A stretch of 6,169 nucleotides of DNA from Armatimonadota bacterium. GTDB taxonomy: Bacteria > Armatimonadota > Fimbriimonadia > Fimbriimonadales > Fimbriimonadaceae. This document shows positions 5,318 to 6,169 of the stretch, piece by piece (the stretch's first letter is position 1; each line of letters begins with the position of its first letter). The notes under the pieces are model-generated. The model was given only the letters and a program-made list of their open reading frames with translations. It was not told where the DNA came from and did no database searches. The DNA lies in NCBI GenBank assembly GCA_023428805.1, contig JAEYWW010000124.1, forward strand, positions 1 through 6,169. The letters are read 5' to 3'. The translations under genes and the position numbers were made by a program.

Positions 5318-6061
5318 CTATCGCCTTCGTTTTTCCAGCTCTTTGATCGCGTCGTCTACGAGATGCTTTTTGGAGGCTGGAGCACGAGATTTGATGGCTT
5401 TGAGTTCATCAAGCAATACGGATGACGGCACTTTTGCAAGATGAGTTGACTGTGTTGTCCTCATCATGCTTGCCAAAAGGGAGTAGCGTTGTTCCCGCTC
5501 TGCGAGACGCATTTCGTGACAGACAAAATCAGCCTTCAAGTCTTCGCGGGCACTGTAGCGGTTCTTTGCGATTTCATAGTAGAGGTTTGCGGCGGATTCT
5601 GTCTTAAAGTGGGTTTCGATCCATGCCGAGCTTTGGTCGGAATCGCCGCCGCTGGCATAGACGATTGTTTCGGGAGTACGTGTGGGGTGGACTCCGTAGC
5701 TGACGATGCTATTCCAAACCCAGGCCACGTTCCACGGCTCGGACCAGCAGGTGACTTTCACCTTGTCGGAACCAGCGGGTGTCCCGTAGGGGTTCATGCC
5801 GAATTGATGCATCGCCACCGCCCGATCCAATTCAACAATGGCCGTTTTGATGGCACCAGCCGCAGATTTGTCCTTGTCTGCTATTTGGGTGAAGGTGATC
5901 GTGCAGGGGGATCGCCCGCATATTTCCATTTTGATCTTTGAAGTCAGCACCGCTTGGTTGGGAGTGATGCGGATGAACGGGAGTGCCGCCCCGCCGAGCA
6001 GGACCACAAGCAAGCCGATCCAGAATGTCCGACTGAACCTCACTTGTTTATTCTCGGTCAT
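5318..6061 (-). CDS. Membrane-anchored or secreted protein of unknown function
   Basis: A 247-residue protein from the ATG at 6061. This start places the only hydrophobic segment (residues 13-32, WIGLLVVLLGGAALPFI) right after a short charged N-terminus, as in a signal anchor. An ATG at 6112 or TTG at 6121 would add 17 to 20 residues. No start has a clear Shine-Dalgarno sequence. The rest of the chain is predicted outside the membrane. It has four cysteines after the anchor (48, 53, 105, 181), including CGRSPC, which could form disulfides. A Trp-rich patch (WSEPWNVAWVW, 106-116) follows the third cysteine. The C-terminal third is helical and highly charged, ending in KELEKRRR. I recognise no family and no catalytic motif. 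It is convergent with rplL and shares the intergenic terminator. Confidence 0.75.
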   Translation of the reverse strand: MTENKQVRFSRTFWIGLLVVLLGGAALPFIRITPNQAVLTSKIKMEICGRSPCTITFTQIADKDKSAAGAIKTAIVELDRAVAMHQFGMNPYGTPAGSDKVKVTCWSEPWNVAWVWNSIVSYGVHPTRTPETIVYASGGDSDQSSAWIETHFKTESAANLYYEIAKNRYSAREDLKADFVCHEMRLAEREQRYSLLASMMRTTQSTHLAKVPSSVLLDELKAIKSRAPASKKHLVDDAIKELEKRRR

Positions 6062-6147
6062 TCGGGGCTTATATCTCGTGCGGCTTTGCAGAAGGGCGAT
6101 GACGAGATTCATGTGGCCCAAGCTTGGATGTCGCGCCTTTCGGGTGG

Positions 6148-6167
6148 TGCACCTCTCCCGAGGTGCA
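6148..6167. repeat. Perfect short inverted repeat at the right edge
   Basis: TGCACCTC-TCCC-GAGGTGCA forms a perfect 8-bp stem with a four-base loop. No T-run follows within the window. It lies upstream of the unknown membrane-protein gene and may belong to another intergenic repeat or to a gene beyond the edge. Confidence 0.5.
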
Positions 6168-6169
6168 GG

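Overview
This looks like an ordinary chromosomal segment of a free-living bacterium with moderately high G+C. The type I-beta glutamine synthetase, the L10-leader-controlled rplJ-rplL unit, an ankyrin-repeat protein and short palindromic repeats together suggest Verrucomicrobiota or a relative. That placement is an impression from gene style, not from a marker I can prove.

Layout, left to right. (1) An ankyrin-repeat protein gene on the minus strand starts at 1140 and runs off the left edge (380 codons visible). (2) Divergent from it is a small four-helix membrane protein on the plus strand (1193-1870). (3) Convergent with that is glnA on the minus strand (1901-3307). Its intrinsic terminator lies inside the last codons and stop codon of the membrane-protein gene. 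(4) The stretch 3308-4231 has no protein gene I can support. It holds the glnA leader with a weak sigma-54-like site, three copies of a two-hairpin palindromic repeat (one inverted), a GC palindrome, an intrinsic terminator at 3936-3964 with no gene in front of it, an extended -10 promoter, an L10 autoregulatory RNA leader and a very strong hairpin. (5) rplJ (L10) and rplL (L7/L12) form a bicistron at 4232-5257, closed by a strong terminator. (6) A convergent gene for an unrecognised membrane-anchored or secreted protein occupies 5318-6061 on the minus strand. The last 50 bases hold a perfect short hairpin.

How it works together: glnA assimilates ammonium and carries the tyrosine used for adenylylation control. 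L10 and L7/L12 build the ribosomal stalk, and surplus L10-L12 complex is expected to bind the leader at about 4071-4122 and lower expression of both genes. The most unusual point of organisation is that rplJ-rplL stands alone: rplK-rplA do not precede it and rpoB-rpoC do not follow it. I found no phage, insertion sequence, CRISPR array, tRNA or rRNA. I also found no convincing new multi-gene system. The best leads are the repeat cluster, the possible small RNA in front of the unassigned terminator, and the stand-alone stalk operon with its layered 5' control region.
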